64,000 bases of DNA from Colwellia psychrerythraea (GCF_000764185.1 NZ_JQEC01000045.1:62001-126000); one strand, 5' to 3'; counted from the first letter of the stretch, positions 45,012 through 54,581 are shown. The notes: generated from the letters alone by a model not told the origin. Translations and numbers: made by a program.

Positions 45012-45491
45012 CAAATTATCGATAGTATACCCTGAGTTTTGTACCGCTAATATTCGGGACTACATGATAGCTTATGCCGGTTTGCAGCGTTTAAAAGCCG
45101 GTACTGATGCTGACTTAACCTTTAAAGCCAACCCAAGATGGGCGCTAGATTCATTACCGCCGGTAAAATAGCAAATTATCGATAGTATACCCTGAGTTTT
45201 GTACCGCTAATATTCGGGACTACATGATAGCTTATGCCGATTTTCAGCGTTTAAAAGCCGGTACTGATGCTGACTTAACCTTTAAAGCCAACCCAAGATG
45301 GGCGCTAGATTCATTACCGCCGGTAAAATAGCAAATTATCGATAGTATACCCTGAGTTTTGTACCGCTAATATTCGGGACTACATGATAGCTTATGCCGG
45401 TTTGCAGCGTTTAAAAGCCGGTACTGATGCTGACTTGACTTTTAAAGCCAACCCGAGATGGGTGCTAGGTTCATTGCCGCTGGTAAAATAG
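45012..45491 (+). repeat. Three 160-bp tandem copies of the tsaD 3' end
   Basis: Copies start at 45063, 45223 and 45383 and align to the segment at 44903 in tsaD, each shifted by exactly 160 bp. Each carries ATG, 34 more codons of the TsaD C-terminus and a TAG (45064-45171, 45224-45331, 45384-45491). Copy 1 differs by one or two silent bases, copy 2 has AD-F for AG-L changes, and copy 3 is diverged near its end. CCTGAGTTTTGTAC occurs both in tsaD (44877) and at each junction, a likely recombination point. Confidence 0.92.
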
Positions 45492-45509
45492 CAAGCAAGT
45501 TTATGTGTC

Positions 45510-45541
45510 GCCCTTAATTTTGAATAACTCAGATTAAGGGC
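45510..45541. terminator. Bidirectional terminator between tsaD and plsY
   Basis: Perfect 9-bp arms GCCCTTAAT (45510-45518) and ATTAAGGGC (45533-45541) with a 14-nt loop. On the plus strand TTTATTATATTTT follows. It serves the convergent tsaD repeat region and plsY. Confidence 0.7.
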
Positions 45542-45545
45542 TTTA

Positions 45546-46136
45546 TTATATTTTATGGGTAATTTTGCTTTCTGTGCCTTTAAATAAACGTTTAATATTT
45601 TCGCGATGTCGAAATATTATTAGAGCACTAAGCATCAAGGTTGGATAAACATACAAAGGTTTTAAGAAATAGACAAAAACTGGCGCAATAGATACAGTGA
45701 CAATAGCCGCTAAACTTGAATACTTAGTAAGCTTCACCACTAATACCCAAGTAAGAATTAATAACCCCCCCAAAGTAAAACCAATAGGTAACAAAGTACC
45801 TAGCGCTGTTGCTACTGCTTTCCCGCCTTTAAAATTAAAAAATATTGGATACATGTGACCTAAACAAGCGGCCACACCAATAAACCCTAAATATATTGGT
45901 TCTATTTTTAGAAAATACGCTCCCCATACAGGGATAGTACCTTTGAGAATATCTAAAAATAATACTGTTGCCGCAGTAAGCTTATTACTCATGCGCAAAA
46001 CATTGGTCGCACCAGGATTTTTTGACCCCGTAGTTCTAGGGTCCGGCAAGCCTAAAAATTTGCACACTAATATTGCACTAGAAATAGAGCCAATAAAATA
46101 AGCAACAATGATCATAGTGAACGTGAGTAATAACAT
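45546..46136 (-). CDS. plsY: Acyl-phosphate glycerol-3-phosphate acyltransferase
   Basis: A 196-residue inner-membrane protein with about five hydrophobic segments. PlsY motifs are visible: GSISSAIL at the N-terminus, [17 protein letters not shown] (the phosphate-binding loop), and [17 protein letters not shown]. It makes lysophosphatidic acid from acyl-phosphate and G3P. It is divergent from folB, a typical arrangement in gammaproteobacteria. Confidence 0.95.
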   Translation of the reverse strand: MLLLTFTMIIVAYFIGSISSAILVCKFLGLPDPRTTGSKNPGATNVLRMSNKLTAATVLFLDILKGTIPVWGAYFLKIEPIYLGFIGVAACLGHMYPIFFNFKGGKAVATALGTLLPIGFTLGGLLILTWVLVVKLTKYSSLAAIVTVSIAPVFVYFLKPLYVYPTLMLSALIIFRHRENIKRLFKGTESKITHKI

Positions 46137-46296
46137 TTAAAAGACTAAATCCATTATTGGCATAAAAAGAATAGAATTATTATTCTATCTCCATCTCTGC
46201 TAGTTTTTCTAGCACTTCGCAGGTAAAATCGCTCCTTATTTTGTAACAATTGCATAATTACTGCAATAGTTCTTCTAACAACGTAACAGGTAAGTC

Positions 46297-46668
46297 ATGG
46301 ATAAGGTGTTTATTAAAGGTTTAAGTATTCAAACCACGATTGGTTTTTTTCAGTGGGAGAAAGAGATAAAACAAACCTTGGTCATTGATCTTGCCATGGG
46401 CTGGAATACTGCCAACGCTGCACAAAATGACGAATTAGCTAAAACCTTAGATTATGCCGATATTTCTTTAGCTATCGAACGATTTGCTAATGAAAACCCC
46501 GTTGATTTAATTGAAACGCTGGCAGAGCGTTTAGCGCACTATTTGATGACTCAATACCAAATTCCATGGCTAAAGCTCTTCATTGGAAAACCTGGCGCTG
46601 TACACAATGCCCAAACTGTTGGTGTAGAAATAGAACGTGGTAAACAAACCACAGAGACAATACTTTAA
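46297..46668 (+). CDS. folB: Dihydroneopterin aldolase
   Basis: A 123-residue FolB, which cleaves 7,8-dihydroneopterin to 6-hydroxymethyl-dihydropterin. Conserved features are VFIKGLSIQTTIGFFQWEKE at the start, the catalytic DYADIS-L block, and the KPGAVHNAQTVGVEIER C-terminus. Its stop overlaps the start of the next gene by one base (TAATG), so it is translationally coupled to the second folK. Confidence 0.95.
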   Translation: MDKVFIKGLSIQTTIGFFQWEKEIKQTLVIDLAMGWNTANAAQNDELAKTLDYADISLAIERFANENPVDLIETLAERLAHYLMTQYQIPWLKLFIGKPGAVHNAQTVGVEIERGKQTTETIL

Positions 46669-47165
46669 TGGCTCAAATCTATATCTCATTAGGCAGTAAT
46701 GTTGAACGTGAGCAAAATGTTAAACAAGGCTTAATCTCATTAGCTAAAGCATTTGATCTATCATTTGAACAGTTAACTTTATCTTCATTATTTGAATGTG
46801 AAGCGATAGGCTTTAATGGGCCTGATTTTTACAATATGGTGATAGGTATAAAATGCCGACACAGTGTCGAGCAGGTGGCTACTATGTTACGTGAAATAGA
46901 GTTTTTTCACGGTCGCGACCATAACGCAAAAAAGTTTAGTCCACGTACCTTAGACCTAGATTTATTATTATATGATAATTTAGTTATTGACCAACCGGCG
47001 CAGTTACCTCGCGATGAAATCACTAAAAATGCTTTTGTCTTATGGCCTCTGAGTCAAGTTGCACCTAAATTAGCCCACCCAATATTAAATAATTGTTATG
47101 AAAAATTGTGGCAAGATTACAATAAAAACACACAACAGCTTAGCATTGTCGCTAACTGCTGGTAG
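46668..47165 (+). CDS. folK: HPPK-like pyrophosphokinase (copy 2)
   Basis: A 165-residue HPPK paralog (IYISLGSNVEREQN; RDHNAKKFSPRTLDLDLLLYD with catalytic Asp residues). Compared with the canonical folK at 14558, the catalytic block has FSPRTLDLDLLLYD and an insertion near HGRD. It is fused in expression to folB (TAATG overlap), so the two consecutive pterin steps are made together. Whether both folK genes are active is unclear. Confidence 0.88.
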   Translation: MAQIYISLGSNVEREQNVKQGLISLAKAFDLSFEQLTLSSLFECEAIGFNGPDFYNMVIGIKCRHSVEQVATMLREIEFFHGRDHNAKKFSPRTLDLDLLLYDNLVIDQPAQLPRDEITKNAFVLWPLSQVAPKLAHPILNNCYEKLWQDYNKNTQQLSIVANCW

Positions 47166-47217
47166 AGTGACCCGCATAAAACGTTCACATTACAAGTTAA
47201 AGGACAACTAACGACAC

Positions 47218-48039
47218 ATGACTACTTTAGAAATTATTATCCTTGCCCTATTGCAAGGGTTAACCGAATTTTTACCTATTTCCAGTTCTGCCCATCTCAT
47301 ATTGCCCTCTCAAATCTTAGGCTGGCAGGATCAAGGGTTAGCATTTGACGTTGCCGTACATGTAGGTACATTGTTAGCTGTGATAATGTATTTTCGCAAA
47401 GAAGTTGGTGTAATGGCTGTTGCCTGGTTAGGCACTGTTGATGTTGGCCCTGAAAAAGGTCGCGATAGTTTTGATGGTAAACTCGCTTGGTGGATTTTAT
47501 TGGCAACAATTCCAGCAGGTTTATTTGGTTTATTAGGTAAAGACTTTATCGAAGAACATTTACGCTCAGCCTTAGTAATTGCCTCAACAACCTTATTGTT
47601 TGGCTTCCTTTTAGGCTTTGCTGATATAAAAGCAGGTAAGCGCACGACACATAAACCGATGGAAAAATTAGGCCTTAAAGGCGCAATGTTAATTGGCTTA
47701 GCACAAGCGATTGCTTTAATACCTGGTACATCTCGCTCAGGTATAACTATGACCATTGGTTTAATGCTGGGTTTAAGCCGTGATAACGCCGCTCGTTTTT
47801 CATTTTTACTTTCTATTCCAGCCATAGCAATGGCTGGGAGTTATTTAACCTTAAAATTGGTTTTATCCAGTGAAGCAGTTGATTGGTTTGCCATGGGCTT
47901 AGGCAGTTTGATAGCTTTTGTCAGTGCTTATGCTTGTATTCATTACTTCCTAATTTTATTAGAAAAATTAGGCATGATGCCATTTGTCATCTACCGGCTA
48001 GTCCTAGGCCTCGGCTTACTTTGGTTTATCTTAGGTTAG
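47218..48039 (+). CDS. uppP: Undecaprenyl-diphosphatase
   Basis: A 273-residue integral membrane phosphatase (BacA family) that recycles C55-PP to C55-P for peptidoglycan and other glycans. Motifs: [18 protein letters not shown] at the N-terminus (catalytic Glu and Ser) and [13 protein letters not shown]. About eight hydrophobic segments. It confers bacitracin tolerance when overexpressed in other bacteria. Single gene, 52 bp after folK copy 2, co-directional. Confidence 0.96.
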   Translation: MTTLEIIILALLQGLTEFLPISSSAHLILPSQILGWQDQGLAFDVAVHVGTLLAVIMYFRKEVGVMAVAWLGTVDVGPEKGRDSFDGKLAWWILLATIPAGLFGLLGKDFIEEHLRSALVIASTTLLFGFLLGFADIKAGKRTTHKPMEKLGLKGAMLIGLAQAIALIPGTSRSGITMTIGLMLGLSRDNAARFSFLLSIPAIAMAGSYLTLKLVLSSEAVDWFAMGLGSLIAFVSAYACIHYFLILLEKLGMMPFVIYRLVLGLGLLWFILG

Positions 48040-48159
48040 GCTCATCAAGTAAATAAAAAACATCACCGATGACATGTTAAAACGTTCCGTAGTTGTCCGT
48101 TTTATAGTGAAAATTTTAATAATTAAGATCATCAACACCAACACATTTGAGAAACAGAT

Positions 48160-49002
48160 ATGATTGCCGTTACCCTAGATAACTTTCAACAAGTCGTTGT
48201 AGAAGAGTCAAAAAGTAAATTAGTGCTGGTTAGCTTTTGGGCCCAACAAGTTCCCGAAAGTGTTGAGCTGCGAGATAAACTAGCCGCTAAGCTATCAGGA
48301 TTAAGTCACCATATAACGTTGGCGACAGTAGATTGTCAAAGCCAAGGTCAGATCGCTGAGCAATTTGGCATTAAAGGCTTACCTACCGCTATTTTACTAA
48401 AAGATGCTCAGCCACTTGATGGTCTTTCCGGACCACAAGATGATGCTAGTATTGCTGAATTTTTAGGTAAACACTTGCCTAAGCAAGAAGATATATTATT
48501 AGGACAAGCGAAAGCAGCACTTAGCGATAATCAGCTGGTCGAGGCACAAAATGCCATCAGCCAAGCCTACCAAATTGATAATAGTCGTGCGGACATTAAA
48601 TTAGTATTAATTGACGTTTACTTACAAACAGGAAAAACCGCTGAAGCGAAAGCATTATTAGACACCATAATGATGGTTGATCAAGATAGTGAATATCAAG
48701 CATTAGTAGCGAAAGTTGAACTAGCAGAGCAAGCGGAAAACTCACCTGAGATTAAAGCATTAGAAGCGCAATTAAAAACAGCACCTGACGATATTAATCT
48801 CAATCAGCAGCTTGCCACTCAGTACAGCCAAGTTAACCGCCAAGAAGAAGCCTTAACAATTTTATTTCGATTAGTTCAAGCAGGTGATGAGAGTACTAAA
48901 GAGAAAAGTAAAGAGCTATTTTTAGATGTATTAAAAGCCTTACCTGATGGCGCTCCTCTTGCCGCAAAATTTCGTCGAAAACTATATACGTTAATGTATT
49001 AA
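48160..49002 (+). CDS. CnoX/YbbN-like thioredoxin-TPR chaperone
   Basis: A 280-residue protein. The N-terminal thioredoxin fold (about 1-110) has FWAQQVPES where a CxxC would be, so it is redox-inactive; FGIKGLPTAILLK contains the cis-Pro. The C-terminal half (about 115-280) consists of TPR-like helices (AKAALSDNQLVEAQNAISQA; QYSQVNRQEEALTILFRLVQ). This is the layout of YbbN/CnoX, a chaperedoxin that works with GroEL. No stress promoter is evident. Followed by a strong terminator. Confidence 0.85.
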   Translation: MIAVTLDNFQQVVVEESKSKLVLVSFWAQQVPESVELRDKLAAKLSGLSHHITLATVDCQSQGQIAEQFGIKGLPTAILLKDAQPLDGLSGPQDDASIAEFLGKHLPKQEDILLGQAKAALSDNQLVEAQNAISQAYQIDNSRADIKLVLIDVYLQTGKTAEAKALLDTIMMVDQDSEYQALVAKVELAEQAENSPEIKALEAQLKTAPDDINLNQQLATQYSQVNRQEEALTILFRLVQAGDESTKEKSKELFLDVLKALPDGAPLAAKFRRKLYTLMY

Positions 49003-49064
49003 TGCTTTGTGGTAATAGGTGATGTACTCATAACCTAATGTACTAAGCGTGGATAAATCACAAT

Positions 49065-49103
49065 AAAAAGCCCGACTCATTTTAATCGTGAGTCGGGCTT
49101 TTT
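49065..49103 (+). terminator. Rho-independent terminator after the cnoX-like gene
   Basis: A 15-bp perfect stem, AAAAAGCCCGACTCA (49065-49079) and its complement (49089-49103), with a 9-nt loop, is followed by TTAATATT. Because the stem starts in A and ends in T it can also end zapE transcription from the other side. Confidence 0.93.
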
Positions 49104-49149
49104 TAATATTCAGTTAAAAACTAGCTAGTGCTGGGCTAATATTTATGGC

Positions 49150-50265
49150 TTAGGGAATGTGCTCACTAGCAAGGTAATCGTGTGATTGCATTTCTTGTAA
49201 ACGGCTTAAGCAACGCTTGAATTCAAAGGCTAAACGACCACCGCTATATAAGTCTTCTAAGGCCAATTCTGCAGACATGATTAGCTTTACATTGCGTTCA
49301 TAAAACTCATCAACTAAGGCTATAAATCGGCGCGTGGTATCATCTGTATCAGGGCCCATTTCTTTAACATTAGCCATTAACACTGTGTTATACAGTTGAC
49401 TAATCTCCATATAATCACCTTGGCTACGTGCACTTTCACAAAGTACAGAGAAGTCAAAATATACCACACCATCACTGACCAAAACAGTTTCTAATTGGCG
49501 ATTATTAATCTCTATCGATTGCCCTGCTTTGCCATCATCTACAGATAGTTGCTTAAAATAATGTTTTAAGTTCTCCTCAGCTTGTACATCAAGGGGAAAA
49601 TGAAATATTTCAGCTTGTTCTAGCGTTCTCAAGCGGTAATCAACGCCACTATCGACATTAACAATAAGGGTATGTTCGTTTATCAACTTTATTGCCGGTA
49701 TAAATCGCTCTCGCTGTAAACCATTACGATACAGGTCATCAGGGATGATATTAGATGTTGCCACTAAGGTGACATTATGGGCAAATAACTCTTCAAATAA
49801 AGTACCTAAGATCATGGCATCAGTTATGTCTGAGACAAAAAATTCGTCAAAGCAAATTATTTGAGTTTCATCAGCAAACTTTTTAGCAATGATTTTCAGT
49901 GGATCAGATTGTCCAGTTAACGCTTTTAATTCTTGATGTACCCTGTGCATAAAACGATGAAAGTGCACACGTGTTTTATTAGTAAAAGGTAAGCTGTCAT
50001 AAAAGGTATCAACCAAGTAGGTCTTGCCTCGACCAACGCCTCCCCAAAAATATAAGCCTTTAATGGGCTTCTGCTCTTGTTTTTTATATATTTTTTTCCA
50101 GCGATTAAGTACTTTTTTAAAACCTGATACTGCTAAGGGTTTGTTTTGTAAATCGTCATATAAACGCTGAAGATGAATAACAGCATTTTCTTGTGCCGCA
50201 TCAAAAAGAAAATCATCTCTAGTTAAATCTTGCTTATATTTATTAATAGGAGAGAGCTTTATCAT
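49150..50265 (-). CDS. zapE: Cell division protein ZapE (AFG1-like ATPase)
   Basis: A 371-residue AAA-type ATPase of the AFG1/ZapE family. Walker A is GGVGRGKT (75-82), and IICFDEFFVSDITDAMILG contains Walker B. The helical C-terminus is standard for the family. ZapE interacts with FtsZ and acts under stress or low oxygen in E. coli. It is divergent from zapG, the usual pairing. Confidence 0.95.
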   Translation of the reverse strand: MIKLSPINKYKQDLTRDDFLFDAAQENAVIHLQRLYDDLQNKPLAVSGFKKVLNRWKKIYKKQEQKPIKGLYFWGGVGRGKTYLVDTFYDSLPFTNKTRVHFHRFMHRVHQELKALTGQSDPLKIIAKKFADETQIICFDEFFVSDITDAMILGTLFEELFAHNVTLVATSNIIPDDLYRNGLQRERFIPAIKLINEHTLIVNVDSGVDYRLRTLEQAEIFHFPLDVQAEENLKHYFKQLSVDDGKAGQSIEINNRQLETVLVSDGVVYFDFSVLCESARSQGDYMEISQLYNTVLMANVKEMGPDTDDTTRRFIALVDEFYERNVKLIMSAELALEDLYSGGRLAFEFKRCLSRLQEMQSHDYLASEHIP

Positions 50266-50479
50266 TGAGAGCCTATGTAATTTAAATCAATACTTAATGG
50301 TACATATATCCGTTACCATTCACTTGAAAAAGAGCTATTTTTTAAGATATTTAACTAAGCATTAGCTCAGCAAATTGTTTTGATGGTAGTATAATCTATC
50401 TCGGCACCATATTTATACCAAACAAGCACCATATTTACCCAAACGAATTAATTTCTCTTCACAATGTAAGGTACACCCT

Positions 50480-50935
50480 ATGAATATAGTAATCGCTCTA
50501 GTCATTTTTATCATCGGCGGCATTGGTGGTTTTTTCGCAACTCGTCTTCTTTCTAATAGCAACCAAGAACAACGTAAATTAGCTGAACAAGTCAACAAAA
50601 GTGAAGCGGCTTTAGATCAGTACAAGCTAGATGTTGCCGATCATTTATCAAGTTCCGCCAAGTTATTGGAACAAATGAACAGTACTTGTCAAACGGCAAT
50701 GAAACAGATGCAAGAGAGCACTCAATTATTACAACAAGCAACGACTGTTGAAGTAGAAAACATGCCGTTTTTCTCTGCTGAGACTCAACAGCAACTTGCG
50801 CAAACAGCGACATTACGTCATCAAAAAAGAAGCACTGATACGGTTGATTCTATCACTGAAGCACCACTAGATTATTCTGATAACCCAAGCGGTTTATTCG
50901 CCGATCAGAAGCAAACAGTTACAACTGCAGAGTAA
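50480..50935 (+). CDS. zapG: ZapG/YhcB, DUF1043 membrane protein
   Basis: A 151-residue protein with one N-terminal membrane helix (VIALVIFIIGGIGGFFATRLL), then a coiled coil (about 25-95) and a disordered tail ending in DYSDNPSGLFA, a motif of the family. ZapG/YhcB links cell division with envelope growth and binds elongasome components. The divergent zapE-zapG arrangement upstream of degP/Q and degS matches enterobacteria. A hairpin follows. Confidence 0.9.
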   Translation: MNIVIALVIFIIGGIGGFFATRLLSNSNQEQRKLAEQVNKSEAALDQYKLDVADHLSSSAKLLEQMNSTCQTAMKQMQESTQLLQQATTVEVENMPFFSAETQQQLAQTATLRHQKRSTDTVDSITEAPLDYSDNPSGLFADQKQTVTTAE

Positions 50936-50994
50936 TTTGATACTCACTCGACTGAACTAAAGCCTTTTAGAGCAGTCTATTTGGGAGTATTTAT

Positions 50995-51018
50995 AAAAGT
51001 TAACTGTTGTTAACTTTT
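50995..51018 (+). terminator. AT-rich hairpin after zapG
   Basis: Perfect 10-bp arms AAAAGTTAAC (50995-51004) and GTTAACTTTT (51009-51018) with a TGTT loop, followed by TTT. Low GC makes it a weak but well-formed candidate terminator. It lies 60 bp after the zapG stop and 40 bp before the protease start. Confidence 0.55.
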
Positions 51019-51057
51019 TTTGTTGAAATAACAATAATTCTCGGAGAACTCTTAAAT

Positions 51058-52446
51058 ATGAAAAATCCAGCTAAATTATCAAAGTCGAAGCATTCTAAAT
51101 TATCCCTAGTTATCAGTGCGGCAATATTTTCATCTACGCTAGCGCTATCTAGCGCTCCTGCCCTAGCCAATTGGCCAGCACAAGTAGATGGACACGTTAT
51201 GCCAAGTTTGGCTCCTATGCTTGAACATGCCACGCCCGCTGTTGTCAGTATCTCAGTAATAGGTACTCATAAAGTACCACAAGAAAATGTACCTGATGCC
51301 TTCAAGTTTTTCTTTGGCAATAAAGGACAAAACCAGCCACAACAACGACCGTTTCGCGGGTTAGGCTCAGGCGTAATTATTGATAGCGACAAAGGTTATA
51401 TTGTTACTAATAACCATGTTATCGAAAATGCCGATCAGATAATGATCACATTAAAAGATGGCCGTCAATTAGAAGCTAAAAAATTAGGCAGTGATGCAAA
51501 GAGTGATATTGCCTTACTGCAAATAGAATCTGAAAATATAAGTGAAATTAAACTGGCCGATTCCGATAACTTACGTGTCGGCGACTTCACTGTGGCTATT
51601 GGTAGCCCTTTTGGCTTAGGGCAAACAGTAACCTCAGGCATTGTTAGTGCCCTTGGCCGTAGTAACTTGAATATTGAGCATTATGAAGACTTTATTCAAA
51701 CTGACGCGGCAATAAACAGTGGTAACTCGGGTGGTGCTCTCGTTAACTTACGCGGTGAATTAATTGGTATAAATACAGCTATTTTAGGGCCAGGTGGCGG
51801 CAATGTAGGTATTGGTTTTGCTATTCCTAGTAATATGATGCACAACCTCATTAAGCAAATAATTGAATTTGGTGAAGTACATCGCGGTATTCTTGGTGTA
51901 TCAGGTCGCAGTGTTAATAGCGAGATTGCCAAGGCTATGGAGTTAAATATCAGTCAAGGTGGTTTTATTGAGCAGGTAATGCCCGACTCAGCCGCTGATG
52001 AAGCAGGTATTAAGGCCGGTGATGTGATCATTGCAGTGAACGGTAAAAAAATTAAAAGCTTCTTTGAACTTCGTGCAAAAATAGGTTCAATTGGCGCTAA
52101 TAAAAAAGTCAAATTAACAGTAATAAGAGATGGCGATGATAAAATTTTTACAGTTAAATTAAAGCAAGACCAAAGTAGCGAGATTACCGCAGCAAGTATT
52201 CACCGTATGTTAGATGGTGCTCAATTAGAGAATGATACTAAGAGGAAGGCTGTAATTATAGAACAAATTGCTAAAGACTCACCAGCGCAAATTGCTGGGT
52301 TAAAAGCAGGCGATATAATCACTGGTGTTAACCGCAGCCGTATTAAAGATATTGCACAACTGCGTGACTTCCTTAAAGATAAAACTGGTGTACTAGCGCT
52401 AAACATTGTTCGCGATAATCATGCCCAATATATTATGATCCGATAA
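51058..52446 (+). CDS. Periplasmic serine endoprotease DegP/DegQ-like
   Basis: A 462-residue HtrA-family protease with a signal peptide (to about residue 36, ALAN-W). The trypsin-like domain has the triad in TNNHVIENAD (His), SDIALLQIE (Asp) and INSGNSGGALVN (Ser). Two PDZ domains follow (about 265-355 and 370-460), so it is a full Do-type protease rather than DegS. It acts on misfolded envelope proteins. The ATG at 51058 is preferred over an upstream TTG (51007), giving a proper signal peptide with GGAG before it. Upstream of degS with a strong hairpin between. Confidence 0.93.
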   Translation: MKNPAKLSKSKHSKLSLVISAAIFSSTLALSSAPALANWPAQVDGHVMPSLAPMLEHATPAVVSISVIGTHKVPQENVPDAFKFFFGNKGQNQPQQRPFRGLGSGVIIDSDKGYIVTNNHVIENADQIMITLKDGRQLEAKKLGSDAKSDIALLQIESENISEIKLADSDNLRVGDFTVAIGSPFGLGQTVTSGIVSALGRSNLNIEHYEDFIQTDAAINSGNSGGALVNLRGELIGINTAILGPGGGNVGIGFAIPSNMMHNLIKQIIEFGEVHRGILGVSGRSVNSEIAKAMELNISQGGFIEQVMPDSAADEAGIKAGDVIIAVNGKKIKSFFELRAKIGSIGANKKVKLTVIRDGDDKIFTVKLKQDQSSEITAASIHRMLDGAQLENDTKRKAVIIEQIAKDSPAQIAGLKAGDIITGVNRSRIKDIAQLRDFLKDKTGVLALNIVRDNHAQYIMIR

Positions 52447-52481
52447 TAAGCTATTTTAAATTGTTAGCTTTCCATCTTAGA

Positions 52482-52530
52482 CTGATGATATTGACAGCAA
52501 GGCATTAAAAATTGCAGTCAATATCATCAG
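52482..52530 (+). terminator. Long hairpin between degP/Q and degS
   Basis: Perfect 14-bp arms CTGATGATATTGAC (52482-52495) and its complement (52517-52530), extended by GCAA/TTGC after one mismatch, then CTTGTTTT. It lies 36 bp after the protease stop. It is most likely a terminator or attenuator reducing degS expression; a processing site is also possible. Confidence 0.75.
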
Positions 52531-52582
52531 CTTGTTTTATGTTACACTAAAAAATATTAGTACAGATAAAATAAGATACCCT

Positions 52583-53653
52583 TTGAAATTCTTCTCTTCA
52601 ATCAAATATACCTTCACAGCAATCAGTTACGGCGTCTTATTGGCGGTAGCATTATTGCTGCTCATGCCAGGATTAATCCCCGGACTAGATGATACCAGTT
52701 TAGCTACTAGCCTCTTCAAGGGTAGTCAAGCACAACAAGCTCCATTATCTTTTGCCAAAGCAGTTAGCATATCCAGCCCTGCCGTTGTCAATATTTACTC
52801 TGAACAAATTGAAGTGAACCCCCAATATGGCCGTAAAGCCCGTAAAAGCACTCGTTTGGGCTCAGGGGTAATTATGGATACACATGGATATATTTTAACT
52901 AACCTGCATGTCATTCGCCAAGCAGACCTTATTCAGGTACTACTGCAAAGTGGTCAAATATACCCAGCCGAACTCATAGGCTTTGATCACTACACTGACT
53001 TAGCTGTTTTAAAAGTCAACGCAAGTAACTTGCCAGTGATACCACAAAAAGAGCAACAAACATCATTAGTAGGCGATATCGTACTTGCCATAGGTAATCC
53101 ACTCAATTTGGGCCAAACCGTAACTCAAGGCATAATTAGCGCGACCGGCCGTAATGGTCTTAGCAACACCAGTTACTTAGAGTTTTTACAGATGGATGCT
53201 GCTATCAATGAGGGCAACTCAGGTGGTGCACTTATTAACAGCAATGGCATTTTAGTGGGTATCAATTCAAGAAAGTTTACCCAGTCTAATCCACAACTAT
53301 CTATTCAAGGTATTTTCTTCGCCGTACCCTATCAATTGGCTTTTAAAGTAATGCGTCAAATCATTGAAAACGGTAAAGTAGTGCGTGGTTGGTTGGGCAT
53401 TTCCACACAAAATTACCATAGAGAATTAAAAGGTTTTGTTGTTGATGAGATTATGAATAATAGCCCTGCACAAGCTGCCGGCATTAAAGTAGGTGACGTG
53501 GTATATCAGATCGATAATATGTTAATTGATAGCGTCACTAGTGCTTTAGATATAATTGCTGAAACCCCGCCCAACACTGAGCTAACCTTTAAGATTTATC
53601 GACAAGGTAATGCGATTGAAGCCAAAGTGAAAATCATTGAATTATCTAACTAA
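52583..53653 (+). CDS. degS: DegS, site-1 protease of the sigma-E pathway
   Basis: A 356-residue membrane-anchored HtrA protease. One N-terminal TM segment (about 14-36) replaces a cleavable signal. The triad is TNLHVIRQ (His), TDLAVLKV (Asp) and NEGNSGGALI (Ser), with one PDZ domain (about 260-350). In E. coli DegS cleaves RseA when unfolded porins bind its PDZ domain. The TTG at 52583 gives the length and membrane start typical of DegS; the upstream in-frame TTG (52532) would add 17 unconserved residues and overlap the attenuator. Start call is moderate. Confidence 0.92.
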   Translation: MKFFSSIKYTFTAISYGVLLAVALLLLMPGLIPGLDDTSLATSLFKGSQAQQAPLSFAKAVSISSPAVVNIYSEQIEVNPQYGRKARKSTRLGSGVIMDTHGYILTNLHVIRQADLIQVLLQSGQIYPAELIGFDHYTDLAVLKVNASNLPVIPQKEQQTSLVGDIVLAIGNPLNLGQTVTQGIISATGRNGLSNTSYLEFLQMDAAINEGNSGGALINSNGILVGINSRKFTQSNPQLSIQGIFFAVPYQLAFKVMRQIIENGKVVRGWLGISTQNYHRELKGFVVDEIMNNSPAQAAGIKVGDVVYQIDNMLIDSVTSALDIIAETPPNTELTFKIYRQGNAIEAKVKIIELSN

Positions 53654-53744
53654 ACTCGCTGTATAATCTCAGAGAATTAAAACGGGTATACTGCTACAGA
53701 TAAGCATACAAAACATTATATATTGCTAACTTTTACTACATTTA

Positions 53745-53780
53745 AAAAAGGCAGACTGTATTACTACAGTCTGCCTTTTT
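53745..53780. terminator. Strong bidirectional terminator between degS and dsbA
   Basis: A perfect 16-bp stem AAAAAGGCAGACTGTA (53745-53760) with its complement (53765-53780) around TTAC, flanked by A and T runs. It separates the convergent degS and dsbA genes. Confidence 0.95.
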
Positions 53781-53843
53781 ATTTTTACATTGCTCGTACT
53801 AACACGGATCAGATTTAATCCATTGGTTAATTAACCACAGCTA

Positions 53844-54488
53844 TTATGAATCTAATTCGAGCAAATATTTTACTAAGTTTTGGTAATCTTGCTCAAAATT
53901 ATTCTTATCTAATTTGGCCGAATTGATACGGTACTTACCGTTAACAAAAATTGCAGGAACCCCTGTTAATGCACGTTTACCACTCATGGTGTCTTGGTTT
54001 TTCTTTAGTGATTTCGCTTGTGAATTGACACTAAAACTTTTCATCAGTTTATCGAATTTATCACCATCAGCGCCATTTAGAACAAAGATATTACGCAAAT
54101 CTTTTTCTGACGTTATGACCGCACGTTGAACATGAATATAGTTAAATACCGCACCAATTAATTTATCTCCATTACCTAACTGCTCAGCGACGATAGTTGA
54201 TTTAGTAATCATCTGCTGAATTTTAGGGCTAGCACCACGAAGAAAATCTACATGATTACGTTCAAATTTAACGCCTTTAGGTAAGCTTTTTTTAATACCA
54301 TGCATTAATGGCTCAGACTTAAAACAGTGACCACAGTAGACAGAGAAGTATTCTCTGACTTCTTGTTTCTTGGTTGCCTGCTCATTCACTTTAGTATATT
54401 GCTCACCCTCAGTATATTGGGTAGCTGCAGCGTTTACCGATAAAGCCAACAACGGCATTAACAAAAGAGATTTAAGTATTTTATTCAT
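53844..54488 (-). CDS. dsbA: Thiol:disulfide interchange protein DsbA
   Basis: A 214-residue periplasmic oxidase that introduces disulfides into exported proteins. The signal peptide is about 1-22. The active site is C52-G-H-C55 (the canonical DsbA CPHC has Gly here instead of Pro), and TGVPAIFVNG holds the cis-Pro. The ATG at 54488 has AGGA 8 nt upstream; the longer open frame adds 18 residues. Downstream of srkA on the same strand, the conserved srkA-dsbA arrangement. Confidence 0.92.
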   Translation of the reverse strand: MNKILKSLLLMPLLALSVNAAATQYTEGEQYTKVNEQATKKQEVREYFSVYCGHCFKSEPLMHGIKKSLPKGVKFERNHVDFLRGASPKIQQMITKSTIVAEQLGNGDKLIGAVFNYIHVQRAVITSEKDLRNIFVLNGADGDKFDKLMKSFSVNSQAKSLKKNQDTMSGKRALTGVPAIFVNGKYRINSAKLDKNNFEQDYQNLVKYLLELDS

Positions 54489-54581
54489 TATTATTTTCCT
54501 AAAGTAAAATGGCCTATTACAGCAACGGATATTACATAACATAACATAACTTAAATTAGTTATTTATATACGTTACTAGGG

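Noticed and set aside
45012-45491. The tandem tsaD repeats as a CRISPR or VNTR-coding gene
   Set aside because: The period is 160 bp and the unit is clearly the tsaD 3' end; the frames do not join into one long ORF.
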